64,000 nt of DNA from Miltoncostaea sp036826475 (GTDB lineage: Bacteria > Actinomycetota > Thermoleophilia > Miltoncostaeales > Miltoncostaeaceae), in contig DAISWG010000013.1 in the NCBI GenBank assembly GCA_036826475.1, positions 1-64,000 on the forward strand, given 5' to 3'. Numbering within the stretch: the first letter of the stretch is position 1; the number at the start of each line of letters is the position of its first letter. Below, one piece after another: positions 25,637 to 34,000 of the stretch. The translations under genes and the position numbers were made by a program. The notes below the pieces were generated by a model that saw nothing but the letters and a program-made list of their open reading frames with translations, was not told the origin of the DNA and ran no database searches.

Positions 25637-27003
25637 AAGCCCTGCTCGGTCTTGCCGACGCGGCGGACGATCGCCGTCGCGCCCTTGGCGCTGGCGTGGG
25701 CCTTCGCCGACCGGACGGTCGCGCTGGTGTGGGCGATCGCCCCGGCGGTGCGGCGGCCGACGCGCACCTTCAGCGTCAGGGTGGCGCTGGCGCCGGGCTT
25801 CAGCGCGGCCAGGGTCCAGCGGGCCGCGCTGCGGCCGATGGCGGAGCGCGTGCCCTTGGGGGCGCGGCTGCTGATGGCGGAGACGCCGCGGTCCAGCCGC
25901 TGCGCGACGGCGACGTTGCGTGCCGTGCGGGTGCCCGTGTTGGCGACGGTCAGCTTGTAGACCGCGATCCCGCCGGGGGCCGCGAGGTGCGGCGTCTGCA
26001 GGTCGAGGTCCAGGCCCTGGACGGGGGGCGGCGCGGGCGCAGGCGGCGCGGGTGCGTCGATCGGCGTGGTCAGGCCGGGGACGTCCGGTGCGTCGAACGT
26101 GTTGAGGTCGCAGTCCACGAACGGCTGCGCGTCGTCCGCGGTCAGCACGCCGGGCCGCAGGAACAGCTGGTCCTGGGGGGCGCTCTGGCCGGGGAGCTTG
26201 GTGGCGCGCAGCACGGTGGGCGCCGAGGTCTCGGCGTGGACGGTGACGTTCGCGGCGGCCCCGTTGGCGCGCACCATCGCGCTGCCGGTGCCGAACGCGT
26301 CGAGCGTCACGTGGTCCGGCTGGACGGTGCCCCCGCCGGTGGCCTGCAGGTCGACCTCGGCACCGGGGGTCCCGGTGACGGAGACGGGGGCGGCGGTGTC
26401 GACGCAGGTGTCGTTGCCGGCGATGGACACGGCGAGCTGCGTCGGCACCTCCTTGCCCGTCGCGAGGGTGCGCAGGGTGTTGACCCGCGCGTTGAGCGCC
26501 AGGTCGCTGGTGGGGGCGTCCAGGCCGCGGGCCTGGCCGGAGAGCTGCCAGATCGCCACCTGGATGGCGCCGGCCTCGAGCCCGGGGTCGGCGGCGGCGG
26601 CGATCAGGTCGTCCGACTGGGACAGCAGCCAGCCGGCGGCCTTGAACTCGGGGGAGCCCAGGGCGGGGTCGTCGGCGGCGGACTGCAGCTCGACCGCGTA
26701 GTCGCGGCCGGTGACGATGTAGTGCGACAGGTCCACGCAGTTGCCCGACGCCTCGGTGATCCCGGAGGCGGTGGTGATCCGGTAGTGGTAGCGGGCGGGC
26801 TTCACGTTCACGTCGCCGCCGGCGGCCTTGTGGACGGCGACCGTGTTGGCGTAGATCGGCGACGAGCCGAGCAGGCGCAGGGTGGCCTGGTCGGCCGAGA
26901 GCGCGCTGGGCGCGGTGGCGGCGAGCACGGCGAGGGCGCCGGCGGCGGACACGGCGAGGCGGCGCCCACCGAGGCGGCGCCCGCGGGGCATGGGACGGTG
27001 CAT
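25633..27003 (-). CDS. Secreted thioester-domain (TQXA) surface protein with DUF11-like repeat
   Basis: A 456-residue protein. The signal peptide spans about 1-36 (RRLAVSAAGALAVLAATAPSALSA). The N-terminal domain carries the thioester-domain hallmarks: NCVDLSHY (Cys near 88) and IQVAIWQL (the Gln of the TQXA-type motif near 145). In this family these form an internal Cys-Gln thioester used for covalent attachment to host or surface targets. Then comes an Ig-like region, a proline-rich linker (APAPPPVQ), and a DUF11-like domain (YKLTVANTGTRTARNVAVAQRL). No LPXTG motif or C-terminal anchor is present, so the protein is released or held by other means. Start 27003 has RBS AGGAG. Confidence 0.8.
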   Translation of the reverse strand: MHRPMPRGRRLGGRRLAVSAAGALAVLAATAPSALSADQATLRLLGSSPIYANTVAVHKAAGGDVNVKPARYHYRITTASGITEASGNCVDLSHYIVTGRDYAVELQSAADDPALGSPEFKAAGWLLSQSDDLIAAAADPGLEAGAIQVAIWQLSGQARGLDAPTSDLALNARVNTLRTLATGKEVPTQLAVSIAGNDTCVDTAAPVSVTGTPGAEVDLQATGGGTVQPDHVTLDAFGTGSAMVRANGAAANVTVHAETSAPTVLRATKLPGQSAPQDQLFLRPGVLTADDAQPFVDCDLNTFDAPDVPGLTTPIDAPAPPAPAPPPVQGLDLDLQTPHLAAPGGIAVYKLTVANTGTRTARNVAVAQRLDRGVSAISSRAPKGTRSAIGRSAARWTLAALKPGASATLTLKVRVGRRTAGAIAHTSATVRSAKAHASAKGATAIVRRVGKTEQGF

Positions 27004-27081
27004 CTGGCGTCTCCTGTGGGCACACGAGGACGGGACTCGCCTCCTGTGTCGTCTCCCCGGCGCGGCCGCGACACCGCCACG

Positions 27082-27116
27082 ATGCGTGAGATGCGGGGGA
27101 TGGCCGCCTCACGCAT
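27082..27116. promoter_or_regulatory. Inverted repeat in the divergent region before the pseudokinase gene
   Basis: ATGCGTGAG (27082-27090) is an exact inverted copy of CTCACGCAT (27108-27116), 17 bases apart, and a further GCGTGAG lies at about 27142-27148. It is within the 184-base divergent region between the thioester-protein gene and the pseudokinase gene. Likely a regulator binding site, factor unknown. Confidence 0.45.
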
Positions 27117-27187
27117 GGCGCACAAATGCGCGAGCGCGTGGCGTGAGGGTTGCGGTTCCGACCGGCCGTCGGGGTAGGGTCGCCTCC

Positions 27188-28633
27188 GTGAGCTACGGCC
27201 CCGACACCCTCATGGCCGACCGCTTCGAGCTCGTGCGCGAGATCGGCGGCGGCGAGCTGGGCAGCGTGTGGGTGGCGCGCGACCGCCACCTGGGTGGCCG
27301 CGAGGTGGCCCTGCGGATGGTGCCGGCGGCCGACCCGGGCGTCCTCCTGGAGGAGGCGCGCTGGATGGGCGACGCCCACGCCCACACCCCGGCGGCCATC
27401 GCGGTGCTCGACATCATCCCCACCGCCGGCGGCGGCGGGTACGTGGCGTCGGAGCTGGTGCCGGGCACGTCGCTGGAGGAGGTCGCCCGGCGCCGCGCGC
27501 CCCTCCCGGTGGCGGAGGCGGCGGGCTACGGCGTGGAGCTGCTCGACGCGGTCATCACCCTCCGCCGATACGTGCCGGGGACGGAGCGGGCGGTGGTGGG
27601 GTCGGCCCTGGTGGGCACGGACGGCCGCATCCGCGTGACGCGCTTCTCGCGCCCCCCGGCGGAGGTGGGCGCGGCCGACGGCGCGGTGGTGGGGACGGGG
27701 CAGACGTTGCGCGACCTGCTGAGCGGCTCGCGCCCCCCGGCGAGCCTCTCCGCGACGATCGACGACGCGCTCGCGGGGCGCATCGGCACGCCGGAGGAGC
27801 TGCGCGGTCGCCTGCTCACCGAGGTGTCCCCGGCGTCGGAGGCGCCCACCGTGGTCACGCCGCCTCCGCCGCCGATCCCGCCGCACAAGAACCGCTGGCC
27901 GTGGATCATCGCCGCGATCGCCGTGGTGCTGGCGGTGGCGATCGGCTTGGGGATCTTCCTGGCGACCCGGGGCGACGACGGCGGCACCCAGCAGGCGACC
28001 GTCCCTGACGTGGTGGGCTTCACCCAGGCCGCGGCGGTGACCGCGGTGCAGGGCGCGGGCTTCACCCCGCAGCCGAAGCAGGGCGCGAGCGACTCCGTCG
28101 CCGAGGGACTGGTCATCAGCACCGACCCGGCCGGCGGCACCCAGGCCGACACCGGCTCCACCGTGACGATCACGGTGAGCCAGGGTAGCGGCAACGTCTC
28201 CGTCCCCACGGTGATCGGCACGACCCAGGACGAGGCGACCGCCGTCCTCCAGCAGGCCGGCCTCGAGTCACGGGTGGTGGAGCAGGAGAGCGCCGCCTCC
28301 GCCGGAACCGTGATCTCCCAGCAGCCGGCGGGCGGCCTCCAGGTCCCGAAGGGCTCCACCGTCGCGATCACCGTGGCGATCCCGCCGGCGACGACCTCGA
28401 CTGCGACGGTGACGGCGCCCCCGTCGACAGTGGCGGTCCCCAACGTGACGGGGTTGACCTCCGAGGAGGCCTCGACCCGTCTCATCGCCGCGGGCCTCCA
28501 GCCGGGGAAGGTGACCGAGGCCTCCTCAGCGGATGGCGTGGCCCCCGGTCAGATCACCGCGCAGAACCCCGCCGCCGGGACCCAAGTCGCCCCCCGGACC
28601 AAGGTTGATGTGACGGTGGCCCCGGGGGGCTGA
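27188..28633 (+). CDS. PASTA-domain pseudokinase (degenerate PknB-type)
   Basis: A 481-residue protein with the PknB layout: a cytosolic kinase-like lobe, a proline-rich linker, one membrane helix (RWPWIIAAIAVVLAVAIGLGIF) and three PASTA domains (ATVPDVVGFTQAAAVTAV, VPTVIGTTQDEATAVL, VAVPNVTGLTSEEASTRL). The kinase lobe is short (about 220 residues) and decayed. The glycine loop IGGGELGSVWVARD is recognisable, but the VAIK lysine is replaced by Arg (REVALRMV), and the HRD and DFG motifs are absent. It should not phosphorylate. PASTA domains bind peptidoglycan or muropeptides. A scaffolding or sensing role is inferred. GTG 27188 precedes ATG 27212; either could start. Confidence 0.85.
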   Translation: MSYGPDTLMADRFELVREIGGGELGSVWVARDRHLGGREVALRMVPAADPGVLLEEARWMGDAHAHTPAAIAVLDIIPTAGGGGYVASELVPGTSLEEVARRRAPLPVAEAAGYGVELLDAVITLRRYVPGTERAVVGSALVGTDGRIRVTRFSRPPAEVGAADGAVVGTGQTLRDLLSGSRPPASLSATIDDALAGRIGTPEELRGRLLTEVSPASEAPTVVTPPPPPIPPHKNRWPWIIAAIAVVLAVAIGLGIFLATRGDDGGTQQATVPDVVGFTQAAAVTAVQGAGFTPQPKQGASDSVAEGLVISTDPAGGTQADTGSTVTITVSQGSGNVSVPTVIGTTQDEATAVLQQAGLESRVVEQESAASAGTVISQQPAGGLQVPKGSTVAITVAIPPATTSTATVTAPPSTVAVPNVTGLTSEEASTRLIAAGLQPGKVTEASSADGVAPGQITAQNPAAGTQVAPRTKVDVTVAPGG

Positions 28634-28694
28634 GGCCTCCACACCCGACATCCGCCGGTCGGTCGCGGGACAAGGGGGGCGGGCAGCGCGGGCG

Positions 28695-29576
28695 TTATGC
28701 GGCCAGAAAGCGCTGGAAGCGGCGGTCGAGCCGATCCCGGTCTGGCCGGTCCTTCGTTTTCGCGGGTGGCGCGATCACGCTGCGGTGCATCTCTTGGAGC
28801 CCGTGCCGCAACATTGGCCCGTCGATCTCGTCGAGCAGACGCTGGTTAACGCGGACCTCCCCGTCGCCGGTGATGCCGAGGAGGTCTCGGTCGTACGCCG
28901 CGTGATGGATCTTGCAGAGACTGAGCCCGTTCGGGACGACCGGATCTCCGTACCGATGTCGGTCGCTGATGATGTGGGCAGCGTCGAGGAGTTCCGTGTG
29001 GCGCAGCCGGCAGATGGTGCACCGCCCCTCGTAGGCGCGGAGCACCTTGACTCGGAACTCCGGTTGGTGCAGCCGCTGCCATGCCACACGCTCGGCGTAG
29101 CGCCGTTCCGCCGGCGCAGGCTGCTCGGGATCCGCCAAGAAACGGAGGCTGTCGTCGAGGGCGACGACGAACTCGCGTTGCTGCTGATCGTCGGCGACGA
29201 CGAACACCGGGAAGACCGGCATGAAGAGGCCGGTGTCGATCTTGCGGAGAAGGATAAGCGGCAGCCCGAGCGCCATCGCCCGTCGCAGCTTCCGGTTGTC
29301 GCCGTCGATCGAGCCTGCCCGGTAGGCGTACCGCAGGAGCCCGCCCTCCTCCCGGTCGGAGTAGGGACCGCTCGGACTGCTCACGATGGAGAGAGTCGCT
29401 TCGAGCTCGCTCGGATTCCAGATGCCCTTCGACGCGTCGATGAGTCGGATTCGGAGGTCTGCGTCGACGAGGAAGGGGGTGAGCTCCGTACGCGAGATCG
29501 TGCCTCCGCTCATGGCGAGATGCTCGCGCAGGCCGTCCATGATTCGCTCACGAAAGGCAAGCTCCGGGTGCTCCAC
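28695..29576 (-). CDS. HNH endonuclease, putative restriction-type
   Basis: A 293-residue protein. The C-terminal HNH domain has zinc ligands CTICRLRH and SLCKIHH (near 186-230) and the metal-finger residues LLDAAHIISDRHRYGDPVVPNGLSL, which match McrA/ScoMcrA-like HNH nucleases. The N-terminal 150 residues (GIWNPSELEATLSIVSSPSGPY) are unlike a DNA-binding domain known to me but are typical in size for a restriction-type N-terminal module. The base and codon use is clearly less GC-extreme than the flanking genes (for example ttcgttttcgcg), suggesting later acquisition. Likely role: cleavage of foreign or modified DNA. No methylase is next to it. Confidence 0.78.
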   Translation of the reverse strand: MEHPELAFRERIMDGLREHLAMSGGTISRTELTPFLVDADLRIRLIDASKGIWNPSELEATLSIVSSPSGPYSDREEGGLLRYAYRAGSIDGDNRKLRRAMALGLPLILLRKIDTGLFMPVFPVFVVADDQQQREFVVALDDSLRFLADPEQPAPAERRYAERVAWQRLHQPEFRVKVLRAYEGRCTICRLRHTELLDAAHIISDRHRYGDPVVPNGLSLCKIHHAAYDRDLLGITGDGEVRVNQRLLDEIDGPMLRHGLQEMHRSVIAPPAKTKDRPDRDRLDRRFQRFLAA

Positions 29577-29624
29577 GGTGGGAGCTCACCAGGTCGGGCG
29601 CCGTTCGGCAAACAGACTGAGCCT

Positions 29625-31400
29625 CTATGCGACCCCGGCGTTCTCGCCCGTCTGAACCCGCCACAGCGCTGAGTAGAGCCCACCCGCCCCGATCAACTCC
29701 TCATGCGTTCCGGCCTCGCGAACTTCCCCCCGCTCCAGCACATGGATCCGGTCGGCGTGACGGATGGTGCTGAGGCGGTGGGCGATGACGAGGGTGGTCC
29801 GGTTCCGGGAGACGGTCTCGAGGGACCGCTGGATCGCGGCCTCGGTCTCGTTGTCCACCGAGCTGGTCGCCTCATCCAACACCAGGATCGCCGGGTTCCG
29901 AACGATTGCCCTCGCGATCGACAACCGCTGCCGCTGTCCACCGCTCAGCTTCTGCCCTCGCTCCCCCACCACCGTGTCGTAGCCGTGCGGCAACGCCGAG
30001 ATGAAGTCGTGGGCCTCCGCCAGCCTGGCGGCCTCCTCGATCGCCTCGTCCGGGGCGTCGGGATCGCCGTAGGCGATGTTCTCCCGCACCGACCCGTCGA
30101 AGAGGAAGACGTCCTGGCTCACCAGGCCGATGTGGCCGCGGAGCTCCCTGAACGTCACGTCCCGGACGTCCACGCCGTCGATCGTGACCCGTCCGCCCTT
30201 CGGTTCGTACAGCCGCAGGAGGAGCTTCACGATCGTGCTCTTGCCGGCCCCCGTGAGGCCGACGACGGCGTGGGTCTCGCCGGCGGGGACGTCGATGTCG
30301 AGGCCGCGGAGGACGTCCGGGCCCTCCGCGTAGGCGAAGTGGACGTCCTCGAAGCGGACGGCGCCGCGGACCGGCGTCGTGAATGCCCCCGGGCCCTCCT
30401 GGATCGTCGGCGTGATCGCGAGGAGGTCCAGGATCCGGCGGGTAGACGCCATCGCCCGCTGGTACAGGTCGAAGGTCTCGCCGAGCCGGGTGAGCGGCCA
30501 CAGCAGGCGCTGCGTCATGAACACCAGGACCGAGAAGTAGCCGATGTTCAGGCTCCCGTTGATGACCATGTTGCCGCCGACGAGGAGGGTCATCGTGAAG
30601 CCGCACAGGATCGCGATACGGATGAGCGGGACGAACGCTGAGCTCAGCTGGATCGCCTTGCCGTTCAGCACCCGGTAGGCGTCGCTCTCGCCGGCGACGC
30701 GGGCGATCTCGCGGTCCTCGGCGGTGAACGCCTTGATCGTCGCGATGCCACCCAGGTTGTTCGCCAGGGTGCCGTTCAGCACGCCCACCTGGTTGCGGAC
30801 GGCCCGGTACTTCGGCTCCAGCCGGCGCTGGTAGAGGAAGCTGCCGTAGACGATCACCGGGATCGGCAGGAACGCCACCAGCGTCAGCAGCGGGCTCGCG
30901 AACAGGAAGACGATCCCGACCACGATGACGTTGACGACCGTCAGGATGATCGCTGACGCGCCCGTGTCGAGGAACCGCTCCAGCTGGTTCACGTCGTCGT
31001 TCAGGACGCTCATGAGGCCGCCGGTGCTCTGATCCTCGAAGTACCCGAGCTCCAGCTGCTGGACGTGGGCGTACGTCTCCATCCGCGCCTCGTGCTCCAC
31101 CGTCTGGGCCAGGTTGCGCCACAGGAGCATGTAGCCCCACTCGCTCGCCGACTCGCAGATCCACACGACGGCGTTCACCACGGCGAGGGCGACCAGCTGG
31201 CCCCACACGCTGTCGATGCCCGTCAGGTCGGCGACGAACGAGTCGTTGCCGTTCACAACGACGTCGATCGCGACGCCGATCAGGATCTCCGGGAAGACGT
31301 CGAAGACCTTGTTCAGGACCGTGAGCACCGTGGCCCACACCACGCGTGCCCGGTGGCGCGCGGTGTACTCCCACAGGCGCGCCAGGGGTCGGTCCGTCAC
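29625..31400 (-). CDS. ABC exporter, fused permease and ATPase (half-transporter)
   Basis: A 591-residue half-exporter. Six membrane helices (about 20-300) form the type 1 exporter transmembrane domain, followed by an ATPase with Walker A VGLTGAGKST, Q-loop VSQDVFLFDGSVRENIAYG, signature LSGGQRQRLSIARAI, Walker B ILVLDEATSSVD and H-loop VIAHRLSTIRHADRI. All motifs are intact. It likely exports a lipid, peptide or drug as a homodimer or with an unlinked partner. The start is GTG 31400. Divergent from the oxidase operon with 93 bases between; the HNH gene follows downstream on the same strand. Confidence 0.92.
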   Translation of the reverse strand: MTDRPLARLWEYTARHRARVVWATVLTVLNKVFDVFPEILIGVAIDVVVNGNDSFVADLTGIDSVWGQLVALAVVNAVVWICESASEWGYMLLWRNLAQTVEHEARMETYAHVQQLELGYFEDQSTGGLMSVLNDDVNQLERFLDTGASAIILTVVNVIVVGIVFLFASPLLTLVAFLPIPVIVYGSFLYQRRLEPKYRAVRNQVGVLNGTLANNLGGIATIKAFTAEDREIARVAGESDAYRVLNGKAIQLSSAFVPLIRIAILCGFTMTLLVGGNMVINGSLNIGYFSVLVFMTQRLLWPLTRLGETFDLYQRAMASTRRILDLLAITPTIQEGPGAFTTPVRGAVRFEDVHFAYAEGPDVLRGLDIDVPAGETHAVVGLTGAGKSTIVKLLLRLYEPKGGRVTIDGVDVRDVTFRELRGHIGLVSQDVFLFDGSVRENIAYGDPDAPDEAIEEAARLAEAHDFISALPHGYDTVVGERGQKLSGGQRQRLSIARAIVRNPAILVLDEATSSVDNETEAAIQRSLETVSRNRTTLVIAHRLSTIRHADRIHVLERGEVREAGTHEELIGAGGLYSALWRVQTGENAGVA

Positions 31401-31493
31401 CCCGCCAGCCTGCCACAGACCCGTGTCCGTCCGCCGTGGCCTTGCGGGAAAACCCCGAGGCGATGAGGGGGCTCCAATGGGAGAACCCGGAGC

Positions 31494-32027
31494 GTGAATC
31501 CCACCGCGCTCGTCATCACCATCGCGTACAGCGCCGTCGTGCTGGTCGCGGTGGTCGCGATCCTCATCGTCTGGCACTCGACCCACTCGTTCGACCCCAA
31601 CCGCAAGGACACCACCGACACCCACCGCCTGGCCGAGGGCGAGAAGGGCTGGTTCATCTTCGCGGTGATCGCGCTGGCGGTGTTGCTGCTCTCCACGCTC
31701 GCGTTCATCCCCTACGGCGACAACGCCAAGGCGCAGGACCAGCAGCAGGTGGCGGTCGTCTCGCAGCAGTTCGCGTGGACGGTCACGCCCAGCACCATCA
31801 AGGCGGGCGTCCCCGTCCGCTTCGCCGTCACCAGCAAGGACGTGAACCACGGGTTCGCCGTCTACGACGACAGGAACGTCCTGCTGTTCCAGATCCAGGC
31901 GGTCCCCGACTTCACCAGCCACATCGTCTACACGTTCAAGGTGCCCGGCCGGTACCAGGTGGTGTGCCTCGAGTTCTGCGGCCTGAACCACGACAAGATG
32001 CTCGGCACGTTCCGGGTGGAGGAGTGA
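31494..32027 (+). CDS. Cytochrome c oxidase subunit II (B-type/ba3-like)
   Basis: A 177-residue subunit II. Two membrane helices (ALVITIAYSAVVLVAVVAIL, GWFIFAVIALAVLLLSTLAF) are followed by an extracytoplasmic cupredoxin domain. CuA ligands are visible: His119 (DVNHGF), Cys158, Cys162 and His166 with Met169 in VCLEFCGLNHDKM. This binuclear copper centre accepts electrons from cytochrome c. GTG start. Length is short, as in B-type/ba3 oxidases, and no cytochrome c tail is fused here. The stop overlaps the subunit I start (TGATG), so the two are translated together. Confidence 0.92.
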   Translation: MNPTALVITIAYSAVVLVAVVAILIVWHSTHSFDPNRKDTTDTHRLAEGEKGWFIFAVIALAVLLLSTLAFIPYGDNAKAQDQQQVAVVSQQFAWTVTPSTIKAGVPVRFAVTSKDVNHGFAVYDDRNVLLFQIQAVPDFTSHIVYTFKVPGRYQVVCLEFCGLNHDKMLGTFRVEE

Positions 32028-34000
32028 TGGCGACCACCCTGGAGCCCGGGACGACGGGAGGGCAGGACTACACGCCCATCGAGGGCGCGGAGCGCGCGGT
32101 CGCCCGGTCCCTCACCCTCTGGTACGTCCTCGCCTCCACCGCGATCTTCGCCGTGGCGGGCCTGCTCGGCGTGGTGCTCCGCCAGAGCCAGGCCAACATC
32201 GTCCAGCTGGGCGACAACGCCTTCTACGCCGTCATGACCGCCCACGGGCTCGGCGCCTTCGTCGGCTGGGCGGCCTTCGCCGTCATGGGGTTCTCGTTCT
32301 GGGTGCTGGCCGAGGTCGGCTTCCCCATCCCCGTCCTCGGTGCCCGTCTCGCCCGGGCGGCGTGGTGGTGCATGGTGCTCGGCGTCGCCGGCGTGGTGGT
32401 CACGACCCTCGTCTTCAGCTTCGCCGGCTCCTGGGTGTTCCTCTACCCGCTGCCGTTCCACTCCGCCGGGCAGTGGGGCGACTGGGTCACCGCCCTCTTC
32501 TCCGCGTCCGTGCTGCTGGCGGGGGTGTCGATCATCCTCTGGTGCGTCGCGATCCTGGTGGTGGTCACCGGGCCGGGACTCGGCTCCGACCGCGGCGTGT
32601 GGAACCGCGTGGGCGCCGCCATCGGCCTGGGCATCGTGTGGCCGCGCAGGTTCACGACCGCGCGGCCCGTGCCCTACCCGGTGATCCCCCTCACCGTGAT
32701 CGCCATCGACATGATCATCGCCACCACCCCGCTGGCGGTTCTGCTGGTGGAGATGATCATCGAGTCGTTCACCTCGATCTCGGTGGATCCGCTCCTGGCG
32801 AAGAACGTGCTGTGGTGGTTCGGCCACCCGGTCGTCTACCTGCTGCTCTTCCCCGCCGTCGCGATCTACTACCTGCTGGTCCCGCGCTACGCGAAGCGGC
32901 CGCTCGTGTCGGGCAACATCATCGTCCTGGGGTGGACGATCGCCGTGATCGCCAACGTCACGGTGTGGGCGCACCACCTCTACATGGACTACCCCACGGG
33001 GATCCAGGCGGCCATCAACACCGGGATGGAGCCGCTCACGTTCGCGCTCACGCTGGTGTCGGCGCTGAGCCTCTACAGCCTCTACATGACCATCTTCCGG
33101 TCGCGCTGGACGTGGAACGCGGCGAGCACCGCCCTGTTCCTCGGCATGGTCAGCTGGCTGCTGGCGGGCCTGTCGGGCGTGGTCAACGCGACGATCGCCT
33201 GGGACGCCTTCGTCCACAACACGCTCTGGGTGGTCGGCCACTTCCACCACATGGCGCTGATGAACATCGGCATCGTCATCTTCGGGGCGGTGTACGCGTT
33301 CCTGCCAGCGATGCTCGGCCGGGAGCTCTACAGCGACCGCCTCGGCATGTGGCACGTGTGGCTCACGTTCACCGCCGGCACCCTCAACAGCGTCGTGTGG
33401 ATTATCCAGGGCCTCGACGGCGCCCCCCGCCGCTTCGCCCAGCTGCCCGGCGAGTACGACGCCTGGACCGACGCCTCCATCCCCCTCGTGGCGATCCTGG
33501 CCCTGGCCCAGCTGCTCTTCATCTGGAACATCGTCCAGACGCTGCGCGGCCGCACCAGTGCCGGCACCCAGCGCCTGGCGCTCGGCGTCGCCCGGCCCAA
33601 GCTCACCAGCCCGGCGCTCCAGGGCTTCGTCATCGTGGTCACGCTGATGGCGCTCGCCGGCCTGACCGCCGCCGGGTGGGCGATCGGCAACAACCGCACC
33701 AACGAGGCGGAGGCGGCCTTCATCCCCGCACCCGCCGAGCCGTCGGGCGGCGGTGAGCTGGCGGCGGGGCAGCAGGTGTTCGTCGACAGCGGCTGCGGCG
33801 GCTGCCACGTGCTGTCGGCGGCCAACGCGTCGGGCGCCGTGGGGCCCAACCTCGACCAGGCGAAGCCGAGCGAGGACCTGGTGGTCGAGCGCGTCACCAA
33901 CGGCCTCAACGCGATGCCGGCGTTCAAGGACCAGCTCACCCCCGACCAGATCGAGGCGGTCGCGGCCTACGTGTCGCAGTCGGCGGGCGCCTCGCCGTGA
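32027..34000 (+). CDS. Cytochrome c oxidase subunit I fused to C-terminal cytochrome c
   Basis: A 657-residue protein. About 13 membrane helices contain the haem-copper core: haem ligand MTAHGLGAF, CuB-binding WWFGHPVVYLLLFP (with the HPVVY cross-linked His-Tyr pattern), WAHHLYMD and GHFHHM. The pattern fits the B-type family. After a final helix near residue 555 comes a periplasmic cytochrome c domain with CGGCH (590-594) and axial-Met candidate NAMPAF (near 633). Subunit I with a fused cytochrome c is less common (cytochrome c fusion to subunit II is the classic caa3 case). It reduces oxygen to water and pumps protons at the cytoplasmic membrane. Confidence 0.94.
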   Translation: MATTLEPGTTGGQDYTPIEGAERAVARSLTLWYVLASTAIFAVAGLLGVVLRQSQANIVQLGDNAFYAVMTAHGLGAFVGWAAFAVMGFSFWVLAEVGFPIPVLGARLARAAWWCMVLGVAGVVVTTLVFSFAGSWVFLYPLPFHSAGQWGDWVTALFSASVLLAGVSIILWCVAILVVVTGPGLGSDRGVWNRVGAAIGLGIVWPRRFTTARPVPYPVIPLTVIAIDMIIATTPLAVLLVEMIIESFTSISVDPLLAKNVLWWFGHPVVYLLLFPAVAIYYLLVPRYAKRPLVSGNIIVLGWTIAVIANVTVWAHHLYMDYPTGIQAAINTGMEPLTFALTLVSALSLYSLYMTIFRSRWTWNAASTALFLGMVSWLLAGLSGVVNATIAWDAFVHNTLWVVGHFHHMALMNIGIVIFGAVYAFLPAMLGRELYSDRLGMWHVWLTFTAGTLNSVVWIIQGLDGAPRRFAQLPGEYDAWTDASIPLVAILALAQLLFIWNIVQTLRGRTSAGTQRLALGVARPKLTSPALQGFVIVVTLMALAGLTAAGWAIGNNRTNEAEAAFIPAPAEPSGGGELAAGQQVFVDSGCGGCHVLSAANASGAVGPNLDQAKPSEDLVVERVTNGLNAMPAFKDQLTPDQIEAVAAYVSQSAGASP

